Source: Bacteroidales bacterium (lineage in GTDB: Bacteria > Bacteroidota > Bacteroidia > Bacteroidales > UBA932). From it: 64,000 nt of DNA. The DNA lies in contig JAKSJP010000007.1 of NCBI GenBank assembly GCA_024398105.1, forward strand, positions 1 through 64,000, read 5' to 3'. Position numbers and translations under genes: made by a program. Every line of letters starts with the position of its first letter. Within the stretch, counting starts at the first letter, position 1. Below, one piece after another: positions 56,222 to 64,000 of the stretch. A model generated the notes under the pieces. It saw only the letters and a list, made by a program, of their open reading frames with translations, did not search any database and was not told the origin of the DNA.

Positions 56222-58414
56222 TTAATTGCCGAGCATCTCGTCGATGAGCCACTGTGCACCGCCGATCTCCTTCACCAGGAAGAGGAGGTAGCGGATGTCT
56301 AGGGTGATGTTGCGGCAGAACGATGGGTCGAAGGCGAGGTCAGACATGGTGCCTTCCCATACGCGGTCGAAGTTGAGACCGATCAGTTCGCCGTCGGCAT
56401 TGATCACAGGACTGCCTGAATTTCCACCGGTGGTGTGGTTGGTCGCGAGGAAGCAGACAGGCTGGTTCTTCACCTTCTCGGCAGCTGCGCCGCCCTTGGC
56501 GATTCCGTCGGCGTAGATGTCGCGGAGGGTCTGAGGAATGTTGTAGTCGAATATCTCAGGGTTGTCCTTCTCGATGATGCCCTTGAGGGTCGATACAGGG
56601 TTGTACCATACGCCATCCTTAGGGGAGTAGCCGCCGACGTTGCCATAGGCTACACGGAGGGTGAGGTTCGCGTCAGGGAAGAAATCCTTATGCGGCTCGA
56701 ACTCCATCTGTCCGTTCATGTAGTCACGCATGAGAAGAGTGATCTCTCTGTTCAGCTCTGTCCTGCGTGGGTAGATGTCGGTCGTGTACCATTTGTACAT
56801 ATTCGTGTAGAACTGGTATGCAGGGTCTGCCTTGAAGAACTCGAGGGCCTTGTCCATGGTACCCTCCTTCAAGGTCGTACCCAGACCGGCCGCAACGATA
56901 GGCTCGACTGTCCTTACAGCCTCTTCGCATGAAGCCGGACTGCGGAAGATGGACTTGCTGAAGATCTCCTCTGCCCAGGCCTCGACCGAACCGTATGAAG
57001 CGAGCTGCTCAAGATACCATGCCGGTTTCATGTCCTGCGCCATGTCCTTTTCGAAGACGTTCATCACTGCGATGAAGCTTTCCTTGTCGATAGGGAGGTA
57101 ATAGTCCTTGAAGAAGCTGCTCTCGAGAGCCTTGATGTCGTCCAGCAGCTTCATGATCTCGTCAAGAGTCGAGACCTCGCGGCTGGCCATGCTTACCCAT
57201 CTGTTGGCGAAGCTGGCGATCTCGGTCGTGTAGGCGGTCTCGCTGTAATAGTCCACAGCAAGGGAATATTTCTCAAGCTCGTCGTACAGGCGGCCGAGCT
57301 TGGTGGTTATGCCTTCGTACCGGGTACCATGGGCCCAGGCCTCGAAACGCTTCTCGTAGTCGGCCTTCTTTGTGACTATGTCGTTGCGTATCAGGCCTTT
57401 AGCCTCGCCCTGCCACTTCTTCCAAGCATTTGAGACAGAGGCGTTCTTCGATGAGTACTGGATACGTACAGCCTGTGAAGCTGACATATATTTCTTCTGG
57501 ATGTCGAGCCTGCGGGTACGGAGGTCGATCTTGACCGGGTCTGAGATCTCGGCGGTGTAGGCCACAGCCTTGGAGTGGATATACTCCTGGGTGCTGCCAG
57601 GGAAACCGTAGACGAAGGTGAAGTCGCCTTCCTTGACGCCCTTGGTCGAGATCTTGAGGAAACGCTTAGGCTGATATGGGACGTTGTCCTCGCTGTATGC
57701 TACCGGCTCGTTGTTCTTGTCGGCATAGACACGGAACATCGAGAAGTCTCCGGTATGGCGTGGCCACATCCAGTTGTCGGTGTCGCCTCCGAACTTTCCG
57801 ATTGAAGATGGCGGTGCTCCTACAAGACGGACGTCGCTGAATTCGCGGTATACGAAAAGGTAGTACTGGTTGCCGTAGTACATAGCCTCGACGCTAGCCC
57901 TGAGTCCCTTGCCTTCTGCTGTGGCCTGCTTCATCAGCGCGCTGCTGTTGGCACGTACGAGGGAATCTCTCTGGGCCTCTGTCATTGTCTCCTGACAGCC
58001 CTTGAGGATTATGCCTGTGACGTCTTCCATCCTGTCAAGGAACTTGACGGTGAGTCCCGGATTAGGGAGTTCCTCGCTGCGTCTCATGGCCCAGAATCCG
58101 TCCTTGAGGTAGTCGTGCTCAACGCTCGAGTGCTGCTGGATCTGGGAATATCCGCAGTGGTGGTTGGTGAGGAGAAGACCGTCCTTCGAGACGATCTCGC
58201 CGGTACAGCCGCTTCCGAAAAGTACGACTGCGTCCTTGAGCGACGCCTGGTTTACGCTGTAGATGTCCTCGGCGGTGAGCTTGAAGCCCTTTGCCTGCAT
58301 GTCGGCGATTCTCTGGCTGATGAGTGATGGAAGCCACATTCCGTCGTCAGCGAAAGATGCTGTGCTGACAAGGAGGAATGCCGCGATGGATGGGAGTATG
58401 TGTCTGATTTTCAT
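56222..58414 (-). CDS. S46 dipeptidyl-peptidase, DPP11-like (730 aa)
   Basis: Periplasmic exopeptidase that releases dipeptides in amino-acid-fermenting Bacteroidota. The signal peptide ends ASFADD (about residue 23). Chymotrypsin-type catalytic residues are His in TNHHCGY (about 86) and Ser in GGNSGSPVINADGELIG (about 660). The residue 18 positions after the serine is Arg (NFDRVWEG); in the family Arg there marks Asp/Glu-specific DPP11 and Gly marks DPP7, so DPP11 is the better call. Length is close to the usual 700-730 aa. The gene is convergent with tRNA-Ala and divergent from the DUF819 gene. Confidence 0.88.
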   Translation of the reverse strand: MKIRHILPSIAAFLLVSTASFADDGMWLPSLISQRIADMQAKGFKLTAEDIYSVNQASLKDAVVLFGSGCTGEIVSKDGLLLTNHHCGYSQIQQHSSVEHDYLKDGFWAMRRSEELPNPGLTVKFLDRMEDVTGIILKGCQETMTEAQRDSLVRANSSALMKQATAEGKGLRASVEAMYYGNQYYLFVYREFSDVRLVGAPPSSIGKFGGDTDNWMWPRHTGDFSMFRVYADKNNEPVAYSEDNVPYQPKRFLKISTKGVKEGDFTFVYGFPGSTQEYIHSKAVAYTAEISDPVKIDLRTRRLDIQKKYMSASQAVRIQYSSKNASVSNAWKKWQGEAKGLIRNDIVTKKADYEKRFEAWAHGTRYEGITTKLGRLYDELEKYSLAVDYYSETAYTTEIASFANRWVSMASREVSTLDEIMKLLDDIKALESSFFKDYYLPIDKESFIAVMNVFEKDMAQDMKPAWYLEQLASYGSVEAWAEEIFSKSIFRSPASCEEAVRTVEPIVAAGLGTTLKEGTMDKALEFFKADPAYQFYTNMYKWYTTDIYPRRTELNREITLLMRDYMNGQMEFEPHKDFFPDANLTLRVAYGNVGGYSPKDGVWYNPVSTLKGIIEKDNPEIFDYNIPQTLRDIYADGIAKGGAAAEKVKNQPVCFLATNHTTGGNSGSPVINADGELIGLNFDRVWEGTMSDLAFDPSFCRNITLDIRYLLFLVKEIGGAQWLIDEMLGN

Positions 58415-58434
58415 AATCGTGAATATTGCGCTTG

Positions 58435-58442
58435 CAAATTTA
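58435..58442 (-). promoter_or_regulatory. -7 box of the S46 gene
   Basis: On the minus strand TAAATTTG (58442-58435) stands 21 bp before the S46 start codon. No clear -33 box. Confidence 0.45.
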
Positions 58443-58472
58443 AGAAAAAATGCGTTTCTCCGCTTAAGACGC

Positions 58473-58480
58473 TATATTTG
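58473..58480 (+). promoter_or_regulatory. -7 box of the DUF819 gene
   Basis: TATATTTG stands 5 bp before ATG 58485, giving an almost leaderless transcript. It excludes the longer open frame that begins at 58263 inside the divergent S46 gene. Confidence 0.5.
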
Positions 58481-58484
58481 TAAC

Positions 58485-59612
58485 ATGACTTTCGCAGATA
58501 TATTGACAGTTGTCCTCGCTCTCGGTTCGCCTGTGCTCGTGGGCAAGGCGTGCAGACGATGGAAGTGGCTGGATTCAATAGGCCCTATCATGCTGCTCTA
58601 TGCTCTGGGTCTGGTGGCCGGACTTCTGGGCCTGAAGGCTCAGGCTCAGGAACTTGTGACGACGGTGACCCTCCCGTTGGCGATACCTCTCATCCTGATG
58701 GGCAACAGCCTCAAGGGCCAGCTCAAGGGCGCCAAGGATACCGTCCTTGCCTTCTTCAGCTGCCTGACCGCTGCGATCCTGGCCGTCGTCATCTCTTATC
58801 TGGTCTTCCGTCCGTCGAGCGAAGTCGTCGGAATGGTCGCCGGCTGCGCGACCGGAGGTACCATGAACATGGCATCTGTAAAGATGGCCCTGGGCGTCGA
58901 CGAATCGCTGTTCGTCCTCCTGAATACCTACGACATGGCCGTCTCGTTCGTCTATATGATGTTCCTGCTCGTCTTCGGCATACGCCTCGCCCGCAGGTTC
59001 CTCCCTGTCAAGGACCATGGTACCGGCTCGGCCGCCAGTGCCTCTGATGGGACGGACGACGCGTCTTTGGCTGGCTCGAGTGCCCGTAAGGCGACAGTCA
59101 GGGACTATGCCGTCCTGCTCGGGATCGCCGCCCTCTGCTGCGGCGCAGGCTACTCGGCGACACTGCTCTTCGACCCGAATTCGATGATGCTGGTATTCAT
59201 CCTGGTCCTGACTGCGCTGGGAATCGGACTGTCGTTCGTCAGGAAGATCAGCTCGAAGCCTGGCTCGTACGATATGGGCATGTATCTGATCTACGCGTTC
59301 AGCTTCACTGTCGCGTCCATGGCGGACTTCCGCAATATGTCGATAGGGGAGAACGGGCGCATGCTAGCGTTCTTCGCCGGCGTCGTGTTCGGCTCTCTGC
59401 TGCTGCACATGCTTTTCTCCAAGATACTGAAGATCGATGCAGACACCGCGGTCATCGCGTCGAACGCATTTGTGAATGCTCCGCCTTCCGTGCCTGTCAT
59501 CTCTTCTGCGATGAAGAATCCAAAGGCCCTGACTTCAGGCCTTACAATCGGTATCGTCGGCTATGCCATCGGAACTTACCTTGGCATATTCCTCTCAGGT
59601 ATCTGTGGCTGA
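58485..59612 (+). CDS. DUF819-family membrane protein (375 aa)
   Basis: An inner-membrane protein with about ten transmembrane helices, of a family with no settled substrate and some likeness to sodium-linked transporters. Family landmarks are the GCATGGTMNMASVKMALG loop (about residues 124-141) and NAFVNAPPSVPVISSAM near 325-341. A hydrophilic insert KDHGTGSAASASDGTDD sits between helices near residue 176. It shares its DNA with inserts in the S15-type hydrolase and the HAD phosphatase. It ends 2 bp from the stop of the convergent M64 gene, with no terminator between. Confidence 0.82.
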   Translation: MTFADILTVVLALGSPVLVGKACRRWKWLDSIGPIMLLYALGLVAGLLGLKAQAQELVTTVTLPLAIPLILMGNSLKGQLKGAKDTVLAFFSCLTAAILAVVISYLVFRPSSEVVGMVAGCATGGTMNMASVKMALGVDESLFVLLNTYDMAVSFVYMMFLLVFGIRLARRFLPVKDHGTGSAASASDGTDDASLAGSSARKATVRDYAVLLGIAALCCGAGYSATLLFDPNSMMLVFILVLTALGIGLSFVRKISSKPGSYDMGMYLIYAFSFTVASMADFRNMSIGENGRMLAFFAGVVFGSLLLHMLFSKILKIDADTAVIASNAFVNAPPSVPVISSAMKNPKALTSGLTIGIVGYAIGTYLGIFLSGICG

Positions 59613-59614
59613 GA

Positions 59615-60955
59615 CTACTCCTGCACGGTGTTCCAGTCGATGTAGCGCTGGATGGCCCTCTTGCAGACAGGACAGAACTCAGGATACTCATTGATCTTCA
59701 TGCGGCACTCAGGGACAGGGCGGTAGACACCCTCGCTGAGATATCCGGCACCTTCGTATAGACCGACCTCGAACTTGATGTTGCTGTAGTCAGGACGTGC
59801 GACAGGCTTGCCCTCGGCACGTGCCTTCTGAGCTTGGGCCCTCTGGACCTCCTGCTGCGCTACCTGCTCAGCCTTTGTCACGATGTTGTCGGTGTCGAGC
59901 ATGTCCTTCCACTTGGATTCGAAGTCCACGAGAGTCGTGATGTTAGGCTCCCATGGCTCTATGTCGCTGAAGTAGAACTGCTCGTACTGGTCGTCATAGA
60001 AATACTCGTCGGCAAGACCGGCGAAGCTGTGTCCGAACTCATGTACGATCACCGGCTTGGACTGATAATGCCTTGTCGAGGACATCATGTACTGGCCATA
60101 GATTCCGCCACCACCATAGTTATCGGTATTTGCGAGAATGATGATATGCTCGTACGGAACAGAGGCGAGGACGTCGTGAAGCTTGAAGATATTCAGGGTG
60201 GTAAGATACCTGTCTGAATAGAATGTGTCGTAGTGCGAACCGAGGGCTGTGTTCCTCCAGTCTCCCTTGTTCGGGATGCTGACTCCGCTTTCCTGTGAAG
60301 GGGCTGCGACAGCGACGAAGTTGAGCCTGTCCTTCATTGACTTGAAAGGCTCATGTCCGATGATCTGCTCCATTGCCATCTGTGCCTCGGAGTAGAAAAG
60401 GTCGGCCTCCTGGGCGGTGTATCCTTCTGCGACGAATGCTATGTCGATGCAGTCCTTGCTGTCTCCGGACCTGAGGATGTACTTGCTTGGGAAATTGCAC
60501 TTCACGGGCTGGATGAGGATGTCCTCAGGATCCATCTCATGGGTGTATGTGGCGACGATCTCCTTGCGGTCGTTGTAGAGATCGACGGTCACACGTGCCT
60601 TTGACGAAGGCATAGGGACGAGAAGCACGACCTCGAATGACTTGCGCACCTGGGTAGCCTCCTCAGAGTTCTGCCACTCACGGAAAAGGGTAGAGAATGA
60701 ATTGATATACAGGAGCTTTCCGCTCTCGGAGTCGTAGAGCTTTACCTGGCCGTTGCCTTCAAGAAGGAGCTTGTCCATGTTGACATGCCTTCCATACCAG
60801 CCTTCGAGGCTCTTCATCTTTGCCAGCGAGATTTCTGTCTCGTTGTTGGTGCCTGTGAAGATATAGTCGAGGCGGAGAGTCTTAGTAAAGTCCTGGGCCA
60901 TTGCGGAAACTGCAATGAGAAGTGCTGCGCATACTGCTGTGATTCTTTTAGTCAT
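59615..60955 (-). CDS. M64-family metallopeptidase, IgA-peptidase type (446 aa)
   Basis: A secreted zinc peptidase. The signal peptide covers residues 1-19 (ending SAMAQ). An N-terminal beta domain (about 25-150) precedes the catalytic domain. The zinc motif is VHEFGHSFAGLADEYFY (HExGHxxxGLxDE, about residue 300). The C-terminal segment has a CxxC-type pair near the end (PEFCPVCKRAIQRY). The open frame reaches 61036, but this would overlap the promoter of the divergent gene; ATG 60955 starts the signal peptide. The Bacteroidota members are not all IgA-specific, so substrate is open. Confidence 0.88.
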   Translation of the reverse strand: MTKRITAVCAALLIAVSAMAQDFTKTLRLDYIFTGTNNETEISLAKMKSLEGWYGRHVNMDKLLLEGNGQVKLYDSESGKLLYINSFSTLFREWQNSEEATQVRKSFEVVLLVPMPSSKARVTVDLYNDRKEIVATYTHEMDPEDILIQPVKCNFPSKYILRSGDSKDCIDIAFVAEGYTAQEADLFYSEAQMAMEQIIGHEPFKSMKDRLNFVAVAAPSQESGVSIPNKGDWRNTALGSHYDTFYSDRYLTTLNIFKLHDVLASVPYEHIIILANTDNYGGGGIYGQYMMSSTRHYQSKPVIVHEFGHSFAGLADEYFYDDQYEQFYFSDIEPWEPNITTLVDFESKWKDMLDTDNIVTKAEQVAQQEVQRAQAQKARAEGKPVARPDYSNIKFEVGLYEGAGYLSEGVYRPVPECRMKINEYPEFCPVCKRAIQRYIDWNTVQE

Positions 60956-60971
60956 ATCCGTTGTCTGTATA

Positions 60972-61002
60972 TTTGGCAAATATACGCATTTCCGTAAATT
61001 TG
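60972..61002. promoter_or_regulatory. Overlapping divergent promoters for M64 and HAD genes
   Basis: Plus strand: TTTG (60972-60975), 19-bp spacer, TAAATTTG (60995-61002). Minus strand: TATATTTG (60984-60977) lies within the plus-strand spacer. The two genes probably compete for polymerase. Confidence 0.65.
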
Positions 61003-61023
61003 CCTGAATAACGACACAAGACA

Positions 61024-62151
61024 ATGAAAAGATCATTCATCTATATCGTCCTCGTCGCTCTTATGGCCGTGTCATGTGGTGGGACAGGACTCAAGAAAGG
61101 CGACTGGAAACGCAGGAACTACAAGGCTCTCAATACGTTGATAAAGGACCATGGTACCGGTTCGAAGGCCTATGACCCGAAAGAAAGGCCTTATGCAGTG
61201 TTCGACTTCGACAATACGACCGTCGTCGGAGACATATCCATGTCGATATTCGCCTATCAGATAGAGAATCTCCGCTATGAGCTTGATCCTGAGTCGATCT
61301 ACGATATCTTCACCGTCGGCGTACCTAACATCGACTGCGCTCTCGAGGGACTCGAAGCCGTGTCGGTAAGAATGCTTGCCACAGATCTTCAGAACGACTA
61401 TGACTGGCTATGGCGCAACTATATACGTAATGGTTCAATGTCCCTCGAGGAAGTGCATAGGAGCGAGGAATTCCTTGATTTCAGGGCGAAGATGTGGGCT
61501 CTCTCCGCATCGGTCGACAATACTTTCGGCTATGAGGCCGGATGCCTCTGGATACTCAAGTCGTTCGGAGGAATGTCTGTCGCTCAGTTCCAGGAACTTG
61601 CACGCGAGGCTACCGCGGCAGAGATGAAGAGGAAGAAGCATACGGTCGAGACATGGACTTCTCCTGACCTTGGAGAGGCCGGAACCGTCAGTGTGGAAGT
61701 GCCTAGGGGACTCGGCATACGCAAGGAGATGGTGAATCTCTACCGGAGCCTTCAGAAGAACGGATTCGACGTCTATATCTGCTCGGCATCGGCGGAAGCA
61801 TTGGTAGAGGCGGTCGCATGCAACGCTGCCATGGACCTTGACCTTGACCCGACCCAGGTGTACGGCCTTCGTACTGGAGGCGGCGACAGGATGAGCACCA
61901 GCCCTTCGTATGCAGCGGCATATCCTCATACCTTCTATGAAGGAAAGAGCGAACTGATACGGAACCTGCTCATGCCTGACCATGGTGGCAAGGCTCCGCT
62001 GCTCGTGGCTGGAGACAGCAACGGGGATTACAATATGCTGACCGATTTCGACGGCATGAAGATAGGACTCATCATCGATCAGCCGCGCACAGGCGGCATC
62101 CAGGATCTCAAGAAGGACAGGTCGGGGCGCTATTTCGTACAGAAATGGTAG
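61024..62151 (+). CDS. HAD-family phosphatase lipoprotein (375 aa)
   Basis: A phosphoserine-phosphatase-like HAD hydrolase exported as lipoprotein (lipobox MAVSCGG, Cys18). The nucleophile motif is VFDFDNTTV (DxDxT, about residue 60-64). A helical cap follows (about 75-235), then motif II in YICSASAEALVEAV, and the metal-binding VAGDSNGDYNML (about 336-347). An insert KDHGTGSKAYDPKERP precedes the DFDNT motif, near residue 41; its first seven residues and their DNA are the same as in two unrelated neighbours. Promoter at 60972. Its physiological substrate is not evident. Confidence 0.82.
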   Translation: MKRSFIYIVLVALMAVSCGGTGLKKGDWKRRNYKALNTLIKDHGTGSKAYDPKERPYAVFDFDNTTVVGDISMSIFAYQIENLRYELDPESIYDIFTVGVPNIDCALEGLEAVSVRMLATDLQNDYDWLWRNYIRNGSMSLEEVHRSEEFLDFRAKMWALSASVDNTFGYEAGCLWILKSFGGMSVAQFQELAREATAAEMKRKKHTVETWTSPDLGEAGTVSVEVPRGLGIRKEMVNLYRSLQKNGFDVYICSASAEALVEAVACNAAMDLDLDPTQVYGLRTGGGDRMSTSPSYAAAYPHTFYEGKSELIRNLLMPDHGGKAPLLVAGDSNGDYNMLTDFDGMKIGLIIDQPRTGGIQDLKKDRSGRYFVQKW

Positions 62152-62176
62152 GGTGATTCCATTTAGGCTGAGCTTG

Positions 62177-62208
62177 TTTGTTTTTCTCCAATTGATTGTA
62201 TATATTTG
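62177..62208 (+). promoter_or_regulatory. Promoter of iorAB
   Basis: TTTG (62177-62180), 20-bp spacer, TATATTTG (62201-62208), an ideal pair. It decides for ATG 62246 as the iorA start, since the longer frame from 62153 would begin upstream of the transcript. Confidence 0.75.
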
Positions 62209-62245
62209 TTTATACATAAAAACGAACAACCACTCATTCCTTAAT

Positions 62246-63871
62246 ATGGCAAAGAAACTTCTTCTGGGCGATGAGGCCATAGCCCTTGGCGCAATCCGTG
62301 CCGGGCTTAGCGGCGTCTATGCCTATCCGGGTACACCTAGTACCGAAATAACCGAATACATCCAGAACAGCAAAGAGGCTAAGGAAGCCGGAATCCGCAG
62401 CCGTTGGTGCACAAACGAGAAGACAGCCATGGAGGCTGCCCTCGGTATGAGCTACTGCGGAAAGAGGGCACTTGTCTGCATGAAGCATGTCGGCATGAAC
62501 GTATGTGCCGATGCTTTTGTCAACAGTGCCATCACAGGTGCGAACGGAGGCCTTGTCGTCCTCGCCGCCGACGATCCTTCGATGCACTCAAGCCAGAACG
62601 AGCAGGACAGCCGTTTCTATGCGAAGTTCGCGATGGTTCCGACCTTCGAGCCTAGCAACCAGCAGGAGGCATTCGAGATGGTAAAGTCGGCTTTCGAGCT
62701 CAGCGAGCAGCTCAAGGAACCTGTGGTCCTCAGGGTTGTGACAAGGCTTGCACATAGCCGTGCCGCTGTCGAGGATGCTCCGGGCATCGCCCAGAACAGC
62801 CTTGATCCCGCTACGGAGAACGCACATTGGGTGCTTCTTCCAGGCAATGCCCGCAGGAACTATCTCGATCTCATCTCCAAGCAGTCAGCGATGGCTGAAG
62901 CTGCCGGGAACAGCCCGTATAATTGTGTCACCGAGATAGGAGAGGGTGGAAAGAAAGTCGGTGTCATCGCCTGCGGCATCGCATACAACTATGTACGCGA
63001 AGTCCTTGACAACAATGCTCTTTCTGACAGCTATAAGATATTGAAGGTCTCGCAGTATCCTCTTCCTGAGGCCAAGGTACGTGAACTTGCGGCGACATGT
63101 GACGAGATCCTTGTCGTCGAGGACGGCCAGCCTGTAGTCGAGGAAGATGTATTGAAGTACCTCGACACTGCATATCCTGTGAAAGGACGTCTCACTGGCG
63201 ACCTTCCAAGGACGGGAGAACTCAATCCGGACAACGTCGGAGCCGCATTCGGTTTCTGCAACGCCCCTGCCTATGACAAGGCGAAGAACCTTGCCGGACG
63301 TCCTCCTCAGCTCTGCCAGGGCTGCGGCCACCGCGACGTCTATGCAGCCCTCGGAGAGGTCATCAAGGAATACGAAAATCCAAGAGTGTTCGGAGACATC
63401 GGCTGCTACACGCTCGGAGCTCTTCCTCCGTTCAAGGCTCTCGCCAGCTGTGTGGACATGGGTGCCAGCATAACAATGGCAAAGGGTGCTGCCGACGCAG
63501 GCCTGTGGCCATCACTGGCTGTCATAGGCGACTCTACGTTCACACATAGCGGCATGACAGGTCTTCTTGATGCCGTCAATGACGGAAGCAACATCACCGT
63601 CATCATCTCAGACAACCTCACTACCGGTATGACAGGTGGCCAGGACTCTGCCGGAACAAGCAAGTATGAGGCTATCTGTACAGGTCTCGGAGTCGATCCT
63701 GCCCATGTCAGGGTAGTGGTCCCACTCCCTAAGAACATGCCTGAGATCACCCAGATAATCAGGGACGAGATCGCGTACGACGGAGTCAGTGTCATCATCC
63801 CTCGCCGCGAGTGCATCCAGGTCGCAGCGCGCCATGCCCGCGAACGCAAGGCAGCAGCTGACAAGCAGTAG
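62246..63871 (+). CDS. iorA: Indolepyruvate ferredoxin oxidoreductase, alpha subunit (541 aa)
   Basis: Oxidises aryl-pyruvates from aromatic amino acids to aryl-acetyl-CoA with ferredoxin as electron acceptor. The N-terminal pyrimidine-binding domain starts LLLGDEAIALGAIRAG and contains AYPGTPSTEI (about 25-34). The TPP domain has the CQGCGHRDVYAAL motif (about 357-369) and the GDSTFTHSGMTGLLDAVND segment. The C-terminus ends at about residue 541 without the 2[4Fe-4S] ferredoxin domain found in many archaeal and clostridial IorA proteins. The beta subunit gene follows after 27 bp. Confidence 0.92.
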   Translation: MAKKLLLGDEAIALGAIRAGLSGVYAYPGTPSTEITEYIQNSKEAKEAGIRSRWCTNEKTAMEAALGMSYCGKRALVCMKHVGMNVCADAFVNSAITGANGGLVVLAADDPSMHSSQNEQDSRFYAKFAMVPTFEPSNQQEAFEMVKSAFELSEQLKEPVVLRVVTRLAHSRAAVEDAPGIAQNSLDPATENAHWVLLPGNARRNYLDLISKQSAMAEAAGNSPYNCVTEIGEGGKKVGVIACGIAYNYVREVLDNNALSDSYKILKVSQYPLPEAKVRELAATCDEILVVEDGQPVVEEDVLKYLDTAYPVKGRLTGDLPRTGELNPDNVGAAFGFCNAPAYDKAKNLAGRPPQLCQGCGHRDVYAALGEVIKEYENPRVFGDIGCYTLGALPPFKALASCVDMGASITMAKGAADAGLWPSLAVIGDSTFTHSGMTGLLDAVNDGSNITVIISDNLTTGMTGGQDSAGTSKYEAICTGLGVDPAHVRVVVPLPKNMPEITQIIRDEIAYDGVSVIIPRRECIQVAARHARERKAAADKQ

Positions 63872-63898
63872 GGCTCAACCTTAACAAGAAGACAGAAA

Positions 63899-64000
63899 AT
63901 GAAAAAGGATATAATTCTCTGCGGTGTGGGAGGACAAGGAATCCTCTCGATCGCGACAATCATAGGCGAAGCGGCTACAGAGGCCGGTATCAATCTCAAG
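63899..64000 (+). CDS. iorB: Indolepyruvate oxidoreductase, beta subunit (partial)
   Basis: Only the first 34 residues lie in the window. They read MKKDIILCGVGGQGILSIAT, the typical N-terminal GVGGQG nucleotide/gamma-type domain of IorB and related 2-oxoacid oxidoreductase subunits. The frame is open to the window edge. It follows iorA by 27 bp and must share its promoter at 62177. Confidence 0.85.
   Translation, partial: MKKDIILCGVGGQGILSIATIIGEAATEAGINLK

Noticed and set aside
58263..58484. N-terminal extension of the DUF819 protein
   Set aside because: It lies inside the divergent S46 gene and upstream of the promoter box at 58473.
59615..59700. Terminator between the convergent DUF819 and M64 genes
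   Set aside because: The stop codons are 2 bp apart and no hairpin with a T run is present at the junction.

Overview
The window comes from a member of the Bacteroidota, most likely a Bacteroidales species of a gut or rumen community. The main signs are repeated promoters of the form TTG/TTTG-N19-20-TAnnTTTG, a lack of clear Shine-Dalgarno sequences, Mfa/Fim-type fimbrial lipoproteins, an S46 dipeptidyl-peptidase, an M64 peptidase, and a UDP-glucuronate/xylan-oriented sugar region. I cannot name the genus.

Bases 1 to about 30,000 are accessory DNA. The far left holds an IS21-type end fragment, a small unknown gene and a 182-bp MITE-like element with 13-bp inverted repeats. From 11,911 back to 1,173 runs one long minus-strand operon: a TraO-like protein, a membrane protein, a DUF3575 protein, two lipoproteins (one OmpA-like with TPRs), a small membrane protein, a major fimbrillin, a FimB/Mfa2 anchor and a 1057-aa DUF4906 tip protein. 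From 12,000 to 29,903 lies the core of an integrative mobilizable element: Rep_3 initiator with iterons, a mobilization block (accessory MobC-SSB fusion, short relaxase, coupling protein), an ArdC-like protein, a DUF4099/DUF3945-type protein, a Toprim primase, an HTH regulator, an excisionase-like protein and a tyrosine recombinase. No VirB4/TraG-type secretion genes are seen, so transfer probably needs a helper.

Four AT-rich cargo cassettes sit between the core modules: a retron (structured RNA, small membrane protein, RT), an AbiE toxin-antitoxin pair, a three-gene cassette ending in a SecB-like chaperone, and a three-gene cassette made of a STAS-GHKL ATPase, a STAS-like DUF4325 protein and a two-TM protein. 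The last looks like a partner-switch signalling unit and is the best candidate for an undescribed system. A palindrome, TGTACGAA-N3-TTCGTACA, recurs at transcription starts of the fimbrial operon, the primase operon, the HTH gene and (as a half site) the mobilization operon. It ties these modules into one apparent regulon.

From about 30,250 onward the DNA is GC-richer chromosomal backbone. It encodes nucleotide-sugar and surface-polysaccharide synthesis (GalE, UDP-glucuronate epimerase-like, ManC, ManA, NagB, a WbpM/CapD-like dehydratase, Wza, Wzc, Ugd, a nucleotidyltransferase-GHMP kinase fusion) interleaved with arabinoxylan-degrading enzymes (GH10, GH43, an arabinofuranosidase, an esterase). 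Then come peptidases (S15-type hydrolase, DPP11-like S46, M64), tRNA-Ala(UGC), a DUF819 membrane protein, a HAD phosphatase, and IorA plus the start of IorB. Three unrelated proteins here carry the same in-frame 20-bp insert encoding KDHGTGS, which may be a coding micro-repeat.
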